From Sphingobium herbicidovorans (GTDB taxonomy: Bacteria; Pseudomonadota; Alphaproteobacteria; Sphingomonadales; Sphingomonadaceae), in the NCBI RefSeq assembly GCF_002080435.1, contig NZ_CP020539.1, positions 894,001-958,000 on the forward strand: 64,000 nt of DNA, in the 5' to 3' direction. This document shows positions 45,684-55,287 of the stretch, in pieces. Each line of letters starts with the position of its first letter. Within the stretch, counting starts at the first letter, position 1. Position numbers and translations under genes: made by a program. The notes beneath the pieces are model-generated. The model worked only from the letters and a program-made list of their open reading frames with translations, did no database searches and had not been told where the DNA came from.

Positions 45684-47192
45684 TCAGGCAGCCTTGCCCT
45701 GTAGCGCCTTTTGCCGCCGCCGCTGGACGGAGGAGCCGATGCCCAGCGCCTCGCGATATTTGGCGACGGTGCGGCGGGCGATGTCCATGCCCTTGGCGCG
45801 GAGGAGGTCGACCAGCGTGTCGTCCGACAGGATGGCGTCAGGCGCTTCGCTGGCGATCAGCGCCTTGATGTGACTCTTGACCGCCTCGGCCGAGACCGAT
45901 CCTTCGCCGCCGGATGCGGCGACACCGCTGGTAAAGAAATATTTGAGTTCGTAAACGCCGCGCGGACAGGCGAGATATTTGTTGGACGTCACCCGGCTGA
46001 CGGTGGATTCGTGCATGCCGATCGCTTCGGCGACCATGCGCAGCGTCAGCGGTTTCAGATGTGCGACGCCCTTGCGGAAAAACTCTTCCTGGCAACGGAC
46101 GATTTCGGTCGCCACCTTGATGATGGTTCTTTGCCGCTGGTCGAGCGCCTTTACCAGCCAGTTGGCGCTGGCGAGGCAGTCGGCCAGCCATGCCTTTGAC
46201 GCGCGGTCCTGCGGGCCGGAGGCAAGCTCGACATAATAGCTGCGATTGATGAGCAGGCGTGGCAGCGTCGCGTTGTTTATCTCTATCGACCAGCCATCCG
46301 CCGTGGGATTGACGAACAGGTCGGGCGTGACAGGCGGCGTACGCTCGGTGGAATAGCGCAGGCCGGGTTTTGGATCATAGCCGCGCAGTTCGCGGATCAT
46401 GTCGGCCATATCTTCCTCATCCACGCCGCAGATGCGGCGCAACTGAGGCAGCGCCCCCCGCGCGAGGAGGTCCAGATTCGCGAGCAGCTTGGCCATGCAG
46501 GGATCGTAGCGGTCGGCCTCCTTCGCCTGAAGCATCAGGCATTCGGACAGCGAGCGGGCGCCTACGCCAGTGGGATCAAAGCCATGGATGACGCCCAGCA
46601 CCCGCTCCGCCTGCGCCAGCGGGATGCCAAGGCCGTGGGCCGTTTCAAGGAGGTTCGCCTCCAGATAGCCCGCTTCGCTGATCTGCCCGACAAGCTGGGT
46701 GGCGATGAGCAGGTCGATGCCGTCCAGCGCGCCGCGCGCCTGCTCCATCAGATGTTCCTGCAAACCCTGCTCAGGATTGGCGACACTGTCGAAGTCGAAC
46801 GCCTCGCCGCTGCCGGACAGCATGTCGGGGCCGCCAGAACCGACAGACGGGCCGACGCGGTCGCCCGGGCCATCGTCGATGAAGGTTTCCGCGCCATAAT
46901 CGACGTCCAGTGGCGCGTCGGATTCCCCCAGTCCCTGACCGATCAGGTCGTCGGCGCCGCCGGTTTCGGAAGCCAGCGCGGGACGATCGACCTGCGCATC
47001 GACGCCATCGGGCGGCGGGGCCAGTTCCAGCGGCACGCCGGGCTCCAGCAAAGGGTTTTTTTCCAGTTCGCTGGCGACGAACGCCTCAATCTCCAGATTG
47101 GACAGCGCCAGCAGCTTGATCGCCTGCTGAAGCTGCGGCGTCATCACCAGCGACTGGCTTTGCCGAATGTCGAGGCGAGGTGCGAGCGACAT
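45684..47192 (-). CDS. rpoN: RNA polymerase sigma-54 factor
   Basis: This 502-residue sigma-54 factor directs RNA polymerase to -24/-12 promoters with AAA+ activators. Region I is the Gln/Leu-rich start (RQSQSLVMTPQLQQAIKLLA). An acidic region II (about 60-125) follows, then the core-binding and HTH part (MHESTVSRVTSNKYLACP). The exact RpoN box ARRTVAKYRE lies near the C-terminus. It is downstream of lptB by 49 bp on the same strand, the conserved order in proteobacteria. Confidence 0.96.
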   Translation of the reverse strand: MSLAPRLDIRQSQSLVMTPQLQQAIKLLALSNLEIEAFVASELEKNPLLEPGVPLELAPPPDGVDAQVDRPALASETGGADDLIGQGLGESDAPLDVDYGAETFIDDGPGDRVGPSVGSGGPDMLSGSGEAFDFDSVANPEQGLQEHLMEQARGALDGIDLLIATQLVGQISEAGYLEANLLETAHGLGIPLAQAERVLGVIHGFDPTGVGARSLSECLMLQAKEADRYDPCMAKLLANLDLLARGALPQLRRICGVDEEDMADMIRELRGYDPKPGLRYSTERTPPVTPDLFVNPTADGWSIEINNATLPRLLINRSYYVELASGPQDRASKAWLADCLASANWLVKALDQRQRTIIKVATEIVRCQEEFFRKGVAHLKPLTLRMVAEAIGMHESTVSRVTSNKYLACPRGVYELKYFFTSGVAASGGEGSVSAEAVKSHIKALIASEAPDAILSDDTLVDLLRAKGMDIARRTVAKYREALGIGSSVQRRRQKALQGKAA

Positions 47193-47241
47193 CAGCCGGT
47201 GCCCGTGCCGTCAATAAGGGGGGAGGCGCGCAGTCCGCTCA

Positions 47242-48027
47242 TCAGAGCGAGAAGTTCTCGCCCAGATAGAGGCGGCGAACCTCGGCATTGGCGACCAGTT
47301 CCTTCGGGCTGCCCGCGAAGAGAACCTGACCGCCATAGATGATGCAGGCGCGATCGACGATTTCCAGCGTTTCACGGACGTTGTGATCGGTGATGAGGAC
47401 GCCGATGCCGCGCGTCTTCAATTGCTTCACCAGATCGCGAATGTCGGCGATGGACAGCGGGTCGATACCGGCGAAGGGTTCGTCGAGCAGGACGATGGAT
47501 GGGTTGGCCGCCAGCGCGCGGGCGATTTCGCAGCGGCGGCGTTCACCGCCCGACAGGGCCATGGCGGACGAGTTGGCGAGGCGGGTGAGGCCGAATTCCT
47601 CCAGCAGCTGGGCAAGGCGTGCTTCCCGCGCGCTCTTGTCGGGTTCGGCCAGTTCCAGCACGGCGCTGATATTCTGCGCGACGGTCAGGCCCCGGAAAAT
47701 CGAGGTCTCCTGCGGCAGATAGCCAAGGCCAAGGATAGCGCGGCGATACATGGGCAGGCCGGTAATATCCTGCCCGTCCAGCATGATGCGGCCATGATCG
47801 GGGCGGACCAGGCCCATGACGGAATAGAAGCATGTCGTCTTGCCCGCGCCATTGGGGCCGAGCAGGCCGACAACCTCGCCCTTGCCGACGGTCAGAGACA
47901 CGTCGGTAAGGACCGTGCGCTTGTCATAGCTTTTAGCGATCGAGATGACGGACAGTCCATCCCCCAATTCCTGCGGTGAAAGGGGCGTTGACGCGCCCTG
48001 CCGGTCCTGGATCATGAGGTCGTCCAT
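47242..48027 (-). CDS. lptB: LPS export ABC transporter ATPase LptB
   Basis: This 261-residue ATPase drives lipopolysaccharide transport to the outer membrane with LptFG and LptC. Walker A is GPNGAGKT (57-64), the signature LSGGERRRCEIARAL, and Walker B IVLLDEPFAGIDP. The ending GENFSL is typical of LptB. The N-terminus is about 25 residues longer than in enterobacterial LptB. The ATG at 48027 follows AAGGACAAGCG; an ATG at 48015 is possible. It lies upstream of rpoN. The open frame upstream of 48027 reads as non-coding. Confidence 0.95.
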   Translation of the reverse strand: MDDLMIQDRQGASTPLSPQELGDGLSVISIAKSYDKRTVLTDVSLTVGKGEVVGLLGPNGAGKTTCFYSVMGLVRPDHGRIMLDGQDITGLPMYRRAILGLGYLPQETSIFRGLTVAQNISAVLELAEPDKSAREARLAQLLEEFGLTRLANSSAMALSGGERRRCEIARALAANPSIVLLDEPFAGIDPLSIADIRDLVKQLKTRGIGVLITDHNVRETLEIVDRACIIYGGQVLFAGSPKELVANAEVRRLYLGENFSL

Positions 48028-48300
48028 CGCTTGTCCTTGCTGCCACATGCTTAAGTGGCGATAAAACACCAGACCGGCCATGGCAATTGGCAAGCTTTGT
48101 GCATGCGATTGCGGCGGGGGCAAAGTGGAAAAAGGACGCAGCGCTCTTACTGTCGCCAAAAGCTTGATTTGATACCGCCGAACGGCCACTGCTTTCACCT
48201 GCCGCGCATCGGCGTGTTTTGACCGACAATGATCCGCGTGGACGGATTGAACGCATAAAAAACGCTGTCGTGATATCGACAGCATGACAAGAGGCGAGGA

Positions 48301-50610
48301 ATGAGGACGCAAGACCGGGATTCGGCGGCTTCGTGGATGCAAATGCTTGGTGGCATGCCGATCGAGGCGTTGCTGGATCAGGCCGAAGCGATGACGCTGG
48401 CATCATTTGGCGCGACAGTCACCTATTCGCGCAAGGTCTTCATTCCACTGACCCACCTTTGCCGCGACGTTTGCCATTATTGCACCTTTGCCAAGGCCCC
48501 GCGCAATGCCGGGGCGCCCTATCTGACGATCGATCAGGTGCTGGAGATTGCGCGCCCAGGGGAAAAAGCGGGCTGCCGCGAGGCGCTGTTCACTCTGGGC
48601 GACCGGCCAGAGGATCGCTATGTCGTGGCGCGCGATGCGCTTGCCCGCATGGGCCATGCATCGACCCTGAGCTATCTGCGGGAGGCGGCTGCCGCCGTGC
48701 TGGCGGAAACCAGCCTGCTGCCGCATCTCAATCCCGGCATCATGATGGACGAGGATCTGGCGATGCTGCGGCCCGTCGCGGCCTCAATGGGACTGATGCT
48801 GGAAAGCACGTCTGAGCAGCTGTGCGCGAAGGGCAGGCCGCACCATGGATCACCGGACAAGGTTCCGGCGGTGCGGCTGGCGGCGATCGAGGCGGCGGGG
48901 CGCGCGCGGGTGCCGTTCACCACGGGCCTGCTGATCGGCATAGGCGAAAGCCGGATGGAGCGGATCGAGGCGCTGTTGGCGATCCGCGACGCGCATGCGC
49001 GCCATGGGCATGTGCAGGAAGTCATCATCCAGAATTTTCGCGCCAAGCCCGCGACCCGGATGGCCGACCATGCCGAACCGCCCTTGGAGGAGCATCTGTG
49101 GACGGTCGCGGCGGCGCGCCTGATCCTTGGCCCTGCCATGACCATCCAGGCGCCGCCCAATTTACAGCCGGACGGCTTGGCCGCGTTGATGCGGGCCGGG
49201 GTGAATGATTGGGGCGGGGTGTCGCCGGTGACGCCCGACCATGTGAACCCGGAAGCGCCCTGGCCGCATCTGATGGCCCTGGCCGCTGCGACGGCGGCCG
49301 CCGGGCGGGTGTTGACCGAACGGCTGGCGGTCGGGCCTGCCTATGCGAAGGAACCGGAACGCTGGCTGGAACCTGCAATTGCCCTGCAGGTGCGGCGGGC
49401 CGTGGATGCGCGCGGATTGCCGATCGTCGAACGCTGGCGGGCGGGAGCGGGCGAAGCGCCGCCGCTATTGCCACGGGCGGGGCGCACCCTGTCGGCCGGG
49501 CGGATCGACGCGATCCTCGACAAGGCGGCGGATCGGCGGGGGCTGGGGGAAGGTGAGATCGTCACCTTGTTCCAGGCGGCCGGACCCGACGCCGGTCGGG
49601 TGATGGAGGCCGCCGACGCCCTGCGGCAAGAGGTGGTGGGCGACGTCGTCACTTATGTTGTTAACCGCAACATCAATTATACCAATATCTGCACCTATAA
49701 ATGCGGCTTTTGCGCCTTTTCCAAAGGGACGGCCAAGGCGTTGCGCGGCCCAGCCTATCGCCTTGACCTGGACGAGGTGGCTCGCCGGGCGGCTGAAGCG
49801 CAGGCGCGCGGAGCGACCGAGTTGTGCCTGCAGGGCGGCATTCACCCGGACTATGATGGCGAAACTTACCTGTCGATCATAAGGGCAGTGCGCGATGCCG
49901 CGCCGGGCATTCATGTTCACGCCTTCTCACCGCTGGAAATTGCGCATGGCGCATCGACCATGGGGATGGGATTGGAACCTTATCTGGCGATGTTGAAGGA
50001 GGAAGGGCTATCGACCCTGCCCGGCACCGCTGCCGAGGTGCTGCATGAGGAGGTGCGGGCGATCCTGTGCCCGGACAAGGTGTCGGCCGATGAGTGGGTC
50101 GCGGTCATGCGGGCGGCGCACCGCGTCGGCCTGAAGAGCACCGCGACGATCATGTTCGGCCATGTCGATGATTATAGCCACTGGGCGCGGCATTTGCAGA
50201 TCGTGCGCGATGTGCAGGTGGAGACGAGCGGCTTTACCGAGTTCGTGCCACTGCCCTTTGTCCATATGGAAGCGCCGATGTGGCGCAAGGGCAAGGCGCG
50301 ATCCGGCCCCAGCTTTCGCGAGGCGATATTGATGCAGGCGGTGGCGCGGATCGCCCTGCATGGCGTGATTCCCAACATTCAGGCGAGCTGGGTGAAGCTG
50401 GGCGAACAGGGCGTGATCGCGGCGTTGCGTGCGGGGGTCAATGATCTGGGCGGCGTGCTGATGGAAGAATCCATCACGCGGGCAGCCGGCGGCGCGCACG
50501 GCCAATGTTTCGATGTCGCGCAGATGCACCGCACGGCGCAGGCGGCGGGCCGGCATGCGCGGCAACGGACAACGCTTTACGGGACCGTCGAGCGGCAGTT
50601 TGCGGCCTGA
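48301..50610 (+). CDS. fbiC: FO synthase, fused CofG-CofH (FbiC type)
   Basis: This 769-residue enzyme has two radical-SAM halves that together make FO (the 5-deazaflavin chromophore of cofactor F420) from tyrosine and a flavin-pathway pyrimidine. The N-terminal CofG half has C54-RDV-C58-HY-C61, and the C-terminal CofH half has C464-TYK-C468-GF-C471; both are CX3CX2C [4Fe-4S] sites. The fused form is typical of actinobacteria. No other F420 gene (cofC, cofD, cofE) lies in the window. FO alone can also serve as a photolyase antenna. It sits 33 bp upstream of a CoA ester lyase gene. GGCGAGGA is directly before the ATG. Confidence 0.92.
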   Translation: MRTQDRDSAASWMQMLGGMPIEALLDQAEAMTLASFGATVTYSRKVFIPLTHLCRDVCHYCTFAKAPRNAGAPYLTIDQVLEIARPGEKAGCREALFTLGDRPEDRYVVARDALARMGHASTLSYLREAAAAVLAETSLLPHLNPGIMMDEDLAMLRPVAASMGLMLESTSEQLCAKGRPHHGSPDKVPAVRLAAIEAAGRARVPFTTGLLIGIGESRMERIEALLAIRDAHARHGHVQEVIIQNFRAKPATRMADHAEPPLEEHLWTVAAARLILGPAMTIQAPPNLQPDGLAALMRAGVNDWGGVSPVTPDHVNPEAPWPHLMALAAATAAAGRVLTERLAVGPAYAKEPERWLEPAIALQVRRAVDARGLPIVERWRAGAGEAPPLLPRAGRTLSAGRIDAILDKAADRRGLGEGEIVTLFQAAGPDAGRVMEAADALRQEVVGDVVTYVVNRNINYTNICTYKCGFCAFSKGTAKALRGPAYRLDLDEVARRAAEAQARGATELCLQGGIHPDYDGETYLSIIRAVRDAAPGIHVHAFSPLEIAHGASTMGMGLEPYLAMLKEEGLSTLPGTAAEVLHEEVRAILCPDKVSADEWVAVMRAAHRVGLKSTATIMFGHVDDYSHWARHLQIVRDVQVETSGFTEFVPLPFVHMEAPMWRKGKARSGPSFREAILMQAVARIALHGVIPNIQASWVKLGEQGVIAALRAGVNDLGGVLMEESITRAAGGAHGQCFDVAQMHRTAQAAGRHARQRTTLYGTVERQFAA

Positions 50611-50643
50611 TGGTTCCTGGCGCGTGGTAGAGGCGGCATATTC

Positions 50644-51518
50644 ATGACCGATGCAATCGAAAACCAGGGGTTCAAGCGTTTGCGGTCGATGCTGTTCGTG
50701 CCCGGCGACCGGCCCGATCGCATGCGCAAGGCGCTGAACAGCGCCGCCGACGCGCTGATCCTGGACCTGGAGGATTCCGTCGCGGTCGATGCAAAGGCGC
50801 GCGCCCGTGATGAGGTTGCCGCCTTCCTGAACGAGGCGGCGGGCAGCGGCGTGCCGCTCTTCGTTCGGGTGAACCCGCTGGACGGCGGGCTGATCGATGC
50901 GGATCTGGACGCGATCGCCGAAGCAAGCCCGGCCGGGATCATGTTGCCCAAGGCCGAAGGCGCGGCGTCGATCATCGACCTTGATGGGCGGTTGCGCAGG
51001 CGCGGCGTCGACCGGGCGCTGATCCTGCCGATCGCGACGGAAACGCCAAAAGCGCTATTCCGGCTCGGCGAATATGCGGATGTGAGGGAAAGGCTGGCGG
51101 GGCTGACCTGGGGGGCGGAGGATCTGCCCGCTGCGGTTGGCTCGCTCGCTGCAAGGCTTGCCGATGGCAGCTACACGCCGCCCTATGAAATCGCCCGCGC
51201 TCTGACATTATTCGCAGCAAGCGCGGCCGACGTAGCGCCGATAGAGACGGTCTATCCCGCGATCCGCGATCTGGAAGGATTGGCGGCCTATGCGGCGCGC
51301 GGCGCACGCGACGGCTTTGTCGGCATGATGGCCGTTCATCCCGACCAAGTGCCCGTGATCAACGCCGCCTTTGCGCCGTCCCCCAGGATATTGCTCACGC
51401 GCAGGCGGTGGTGGATGCCTTTGCCGCCAATCCGGGCGCGGGAGTGCTGATGCTGGACGGCAAGATGATCGACCGGCCGCATCTGAAAAAAGCGCTGGCT
51501 CTGCTGGCGCGCCGATGA
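50644..51518 (+). pseudogene. CoA ester lyase (CitE/HpcH type), frameshifted
   Basis: This is a TIM-barrel lyase of the citrate-lyase-beta / malyl-CoA-lyase group. The start MLFVPGDRPDRMRKAL and ALILDLEDSVAVDAKARARD carry the family metal-binding and CoA-binding signatures. Reading frame 1 stops at 51450 after a run of five C bases at 51380-51384. With one more C the frame continues as QDIAHAQAVVDAFAANPGAG, then the typical LDGKMIDRPHLKKAL ending, and stops at 51516-51518 (about 291 residues). So the gene lost one base or the sequence has an error there. The visible truncated product would lack about 45 C-terminal residues. Substrates of the family are 3-hydroxyacyl-CoA or citramalyl-CoA type. 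Confidence 0.82.
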
Positions 51519-51560
51519 CTGTGGCTTGACCGGAAACCTCCCATATGGGAGTGATGGGGC

Positions 51561-52673
51561 ATGCCATCTTTTTGGGCCGATCAGAACGAACTGTTCCTCC
51601 CGCTGGTGGAGGGCATCCATGAAAGCCCGCCATTTGGCGCGTTCATCCGCAATCTGGTGGGGCGCACCTATGCCCGGCGCGCCTTCCTGATCATTTCGCT
51701 CGCCAATGCCATGGCCGACCAGGAACCGACCGTCATCCATATCGCCGCGCCGCGTGCGTCGCAGGAGCCGCCGTTGGATTTCCGGCGGCTGGAGGCTCTA
51801 CGGCTGCACCCCTATGGGTCGTTGCGCGCCGGACGCGTCTATGCGCTGGACGAGATGCTCAATTACGACAATGCCGCTGAGCTGGCTCGCCAGCGCGCGG
51901 CGTTGAGTGAAATGAACATTCGGTACGGTCGCTGGCTGCGCGTTGCCGCGGGCGGCGTGGCGGACGCACATTTCCTGCTGGTGCGGGAGCGGGAGGATTT
52001 TTCGGCTTCGGCGGTCTCCGTCCTGTCCAGCATCGCGCCTCATTTCGGGGCGGCGCTGCGCACGCTGGTCGCCTTGATCGAGGCGCGGTTGCAGGTGGCG
52101 ATGGCGCAGGGCGCGCTTGCCCGGCTGGGCGTGGCGCAACTGACGTTTGACCGGGGCGGGCGCGTGATGGCAGCCGACCCGGCGGCAGAGGCGATGCTGG
52201 CCTTTACCGTCAAACCTGGCCCCAGTCCTGAACGGCGTTTGCAGCTGCTCCCGGATGTGGCGCACGCACTGAATATCGCCTGTGCGGACATGGCCGCTGC
52301 GCCGCCGGGCGCGACCCGGGTCATTCGGATCGATGAAGCAAGGGGGATCGACCTGCTGTTGCGCAAATCGGATCTGGCGCTGAGCGAACCCTGCGCCTTG
52401 CCTGCGGTGATCGGCATATTGCGCATGCCCCGGCGTGAACCGGCCACGGCTGCGATCGGGACACTGGCGGCATTGCATGGCCTGTCGAACAGCGAGGCTG
52501 CGCTGGCCCATGCCCTCAGCATGGGTGAAACCATTGTCAGCGCGGGCGAAAGGCTGCGCCTGACAAGTGAAACCGCGCGCAATTATTCGAAGCGGATCTA
52601 TGAAAAGACGGGGACAAAGGGTCAGGCGGATCTTGTGCGGATGATCCTGACGGGACTGTCGCCTTTTGCCTGA
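51561..52673 (+). CDS. LuxR-type helix-turn-helix regulator
   Basis: This 370-residue regulator has a C-terminal LuxR/FixJ-type DNA-binding domain (about 305-365: LHGLSNSEAALAHALSMGE, then RLTSETARNYSKRIYEKTGT). The N-terminal two thirds hold PAS-like or GAF-like sensor segments (for example LGVAQLTFDRGGRVMAADPA). No receiver domain is seen, so it is not a classical response regulator. It lies 42 bp after the CoA lyase and 156 bp before the CoA-transferase gene on the same strand. It may control either, but the target is not shown. Confidence 0.82.
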   Translation: MPSFWADQNELFLPLVEGIHESPPFGAFIRNLVGRTYARRAFLIISLANAMADQEPTVIHIAAPRASQEPPLDFRRLEALRLHPYGSLRAGRVYALDEMLNYDNAAELARQRAALSEMNIRYGRWLRVAAGGVADAHFLLVREREDFSASAVSVLSSIAPHFGAALRTLVALIEARLQVAMAQGALARLGVAQLTFDRGGRVMAADPAAEAMLAFTVKPGPSPERRLQLLPDVAHALNIACADMAAAPPGATRVIRIDEARGIDLLLRKSDLALSEPCALPAVIGILRMPRREPATAAIGTLAALHGLSNSEAALAHALSMGETIVSAGERLRLTSETARNYSKRIYEKTGTKGQADLVRMILTGLSPFA

Positions 52674-52829
52674 TGAGCGAGCGCGTTTGCGCAGTTTCCG
52701 CAGCTATGAACCAGCAGAAATATCGCTTTTGGCCTGCAAGTTTCGTGGGCTCTTGTCTGGTATTTTGATGGAAAAGTGGATAAAGCGCCGCCAAACGCTA
52801 CGCATATCAGTTAGGACCCGCAGGCGACC

Positions 52830-54071
52830 ATGAGCAGTAACAAGGCAGCCCTCGAAGGCATCCGCGTCATCGACATGACCCGCGTTCTCGCCGGACCCAT
52901 CGGCGCGCAAATCCTGGGCGACCTGGGCGCGGACGTGATCAAGGTGGAACGTCCCGGCGTCGGCGACGATGGGCGCGTTTATGGCCTTGCCGAGGTTAAG
53001 GGCAAGGATGGGGTGAATGTCCGCCAGGCTGGCTTTTTCGCGGCGGCGAACCGCAACAAACGGTCGATCACGCTGAACCACAGCAAGCCTGAAGGTCAGG
53101 AAATCCTGCGCAAGCTGGTGCAAGGCGCGGACGTGCTGATCGAAAACTACAAGGTGGGTGATCTCAAGCGTTTCGGCCTGGATTATGAAAGCCTGAAGGC
53201 GATCAACCCGCGCCTTGTCTATTGTTCCGTTACAGGCTTTGGCCAGACGGGCCCCATGGCTGCGCGGCCGGGCTATGATGGTCTGTTCCAGGCGACGGGC
53301 GGCATGATGGCCGTCACGGGCATTCCCGACGGGCAGCCCGGTGCGGGACCGCTCAAGGCTGGTCCTAGCCTGGTGGACTTTATCACGGGCCATAACGTCG
53401 CCATTTCGGTTCTTGCCGCTCTCCAGCATCGTAACCAGACTGGTGAAGGGCAACATATCGATATCGCCCTTCTGGATAGCTCGGTGGCGATGGTCAGCCA
53501 TATCATGCAGGATTATCTATTGAGTGGCGTGGTCCCGCCCCGACTGGGCAACGGTGGAAATGGGGGCGGTCCGGCCGATCTCATCCATACCAAAGACGGC
53601 ATGCTGTACCTGACGGCGGGTGGTGACGAGCATTGGCGGCGATTGACGGTGCTGATGGGCCAGCCTGAACTGTATCAGGACCCACGCTTCGACGAGAACT
53701 ACAAGCGGGGCAAGTTGAACCGGGTTGAATTGATAGACATCGTCAACGCGTGGAGCCGCAATTTCACCTCGGAAGAGCTTCAGGCGAAGTTCGACGAAGT
53801 GAGCATTCCCGCTGCCCGCTATAATGAGCTGCCCGAAGTGTGGGAAGACCCGCAGGTGCAGCATCGCGGCCTGCGGGTGACGACGCCGCATCCATGGTCG
53901 GAGACGGGCACGGTCGACCTGATCGCCAGCCCCTTGGCCAATATGTCGGAATCCCCGGCGACGATCCGCCGCGCACCTCCGCTGCTTGGCGAACATAGCG
54001 CAGAGGTGCTGAGCGAGCTGGGCTATGACGAAGCGCGCATCACCGAGCTGCAAGACGCGAAGATTATCTGA
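52830..54071 (+). CDS. CaiB/BaiF family CoA-transferase
   Basis: This 413-residue class III CoA-transferase moves CoA between acyl-CoA and a free acid. The start RVIDMTRVLAGPIGAQILGD and DVIKVERPGVGDD are family signatures, and the catalytic-aspartate region lies in ENYKVGDLKRFGLDYE. PRLVYCSVTGFGQTGPMAAR and GYDGLFQATGGMM follow. It is the last plus-strand gene before the steroid-type minus-strand operon and may activate its acid substrate as a CoA thioester. This last point is inference; a ligase elsewhere could do so instead. Confidence 0.9.
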   Translation: MSSNKAALEGIRVIDMTRVLAGPIGAQILGDLGADVIKVERPGVGDDGRVYGLAEVKGKDGVNVRQAGFFAAANRNKRSITLNHSKPEGQEILRKLVQGADVLIENYKVGDLKRFGLDYESLKAINPRLVYCSVTGFGQTGPMAARPGYDGLFQATGGMMAVTGIPDGQPGAGPLKAGPSLVDFITGHNVAISVLAALQHRNQTGEGQHIDIALLDSSVAMVSHIMQDYLLSGVVPPRLGNGGNGGGPADLIHTKDGMLYLTAGGDEHWRRLTVLMGQPELYQDPRFDENYKRGKLNRVELIDIVNAWSRNFTSEELQAKFDEVSIPAARYNELPEVWEDPQVQHRGLRVTTPHPWSETGTVDLIASPLANMSESPATIRRAPPLLGEHSAEVLSELGYDEARITELQDAKII

Positions 54072-54080
54072 ACTACGGGT

Positions 54081-54101
54081 CGGCGGCTTTCAGCGCCGCC
54101 G
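54081..54101. terminator. Bidirectional hairpin terminator candidate
   Basis: CGGCGGC and GCCGCCG surround a 7-nt loop between the convergent CoA-transferase and acyl-CoA dehydrogenase genes. Confidence 0.5.
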
Positions 54102-54111
54102 GCTTCCCCTT

Positions 54112-55284
54112 TCACCCTCTTGGTTCTCTGGGCATATTGAGGGCGCGTTCTGATATGATGTTGCGTTGTATTTGGTCTGTTCCTGCGTAGATGGTGTCGG
54201 AACGGGACATAAGGTACATGTTTGTGAGGCTGTCGAACCGATCTTCGTTGCTGCCTGTTTCGCCTTGTTGTCCGAGCACTTCCATGGCGAGTTCGCCCAA
54301 TGCGACGTGCCATCTGGACCAGTAGAGTTTGTAGGTATAGGCGGCGCCGGAGAGTTCGGGGTTGTTTTCGCCGCCTGACAGCATGCGCAGGGCGTTGTAT
54401 CGCATGATCTTGAGCCCTGCGTGGGCGGTGGCGATTTTCTGGCGGGTGAGGGGGTCGTTGGCCTTGCCGTTGGCTTTGGCGGCGGCGATGATGTCGTCGA
54501 GTTCGTTCTTGAAGTGCATTTGCTGGGCGAGGGTGGATACGCCGCGTTCGAACCCGAGGAGCGCCATGGCGACCTTCCATCCATCGCCTTCCTCGCCGAT
54601 GCGGTCGATGGCGAGCGCTTCTGCGCCGTCGAAGAACACTTCGGCGAACTCGGCCTCGCCGGTCATCTGGCGGATGGGGCGGGGATCGACCCCGGGCTGG
54701 TCCATGGGGACCATGAGGAACGAGAGGCCCTTGTTGCCGACGCTGCCGGGCGTGGTGCGGGCGACCACGAAGCACCAGTCGGCGATCGTGCCCATCGATG
54801 TCCAGATTTTCTGGCCGTCGATGATGTAGCGGTCGCCTTCCAGGCGCGCCCTGGTCTTGACGTTGGCAAGGTCTGATCCTGCGCCGGGTTCGGAATAGCC
54901 CTGGCACCAGATGGCGCGGCCATGGGCGATGTCGGGAAGGAACCGGGCCTTCTGGTCCTCGCTGCCCATGGCGATGAGGGTGGGGCCGAGCAGCTCGACG
55001 CCTAAGTGCCCGGCGCGGGGCGGCCCCTTGGCTCTGGCATATTCCTCGGCGAAGATGATCTGCTGCGCGATCGAGGCATTGCGCCCGCCCCACTCCTCGG
55101 GCCAGCCAATGACGCTCCAGCGCGCTTCGCCCAGCGCCGCTTCCCAGGCGCGGCGTTCCTCGACATTGTCGACCTGGTTGGTCTGGCCGCGAATGGCCTT
55201 GAAGGGACCGGCGAGCTGGTCGTTGAGCCAGTCGGCGGCTTCTGCGCGGAAGGCTTTGAGTTCAGGGGCGAAGGCGAGCTGCAT
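54112..55284 (-). CDS. Acyl-CoA dehydrogenase
   Basis: This 390-residue flavoprotein of the full-length ACAD type oxidises acyl-CoA to 2-enoyl-CoA. The first ACAD signature is in GYSEPGAGSDLANVKTRA (FAD and CoA contacts), and the C-terminal AGTDQIQRNIISERALNMP is typical of FadE proteins from steroid and branched-chain pathways. It is the last gene of the minus-strand operon, 3 bp after the thiolase gene. Downstream of it is only the terminator. The chain-length or ring substrate cannot be read from this alone. Confidence 0.9.
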   Translation of the reverse strand: MQLAFAPELKAFRAEAADWLNDQLAGPFKAIRGQTNQVDNVEERRAWEAALGEARWSVIGWPEEWGGRNASIAQQIIFAEEYARAKGPPRAGHLGVELLGPTLIAMGSEDQKARFLPDIAHGRAIWCQGYSEPGAGSDLANVKTRARLEGDRYIIDGQKIWTSMGTIADWCFVVARTTPGSVGNKGLSFLMVPMDQPGVDPRPIRQMTGEAEFAEVFFDGAEALAIDRIGEEGDGWKVAMALLGFERGVSTLAQQMHFKNELDDIIAAAKANGKANDPLTRQKIATAHAGLKIMRYNALRMLSGGENNPELSGAAYTYKLYWSRWHVALGELAMEVLGQQGETGSNEDRFDSLTNMYLMSRSDTIYAGTDQIQRNIISERALNMPREPRG

Positions 55285-55287
55285 GGA

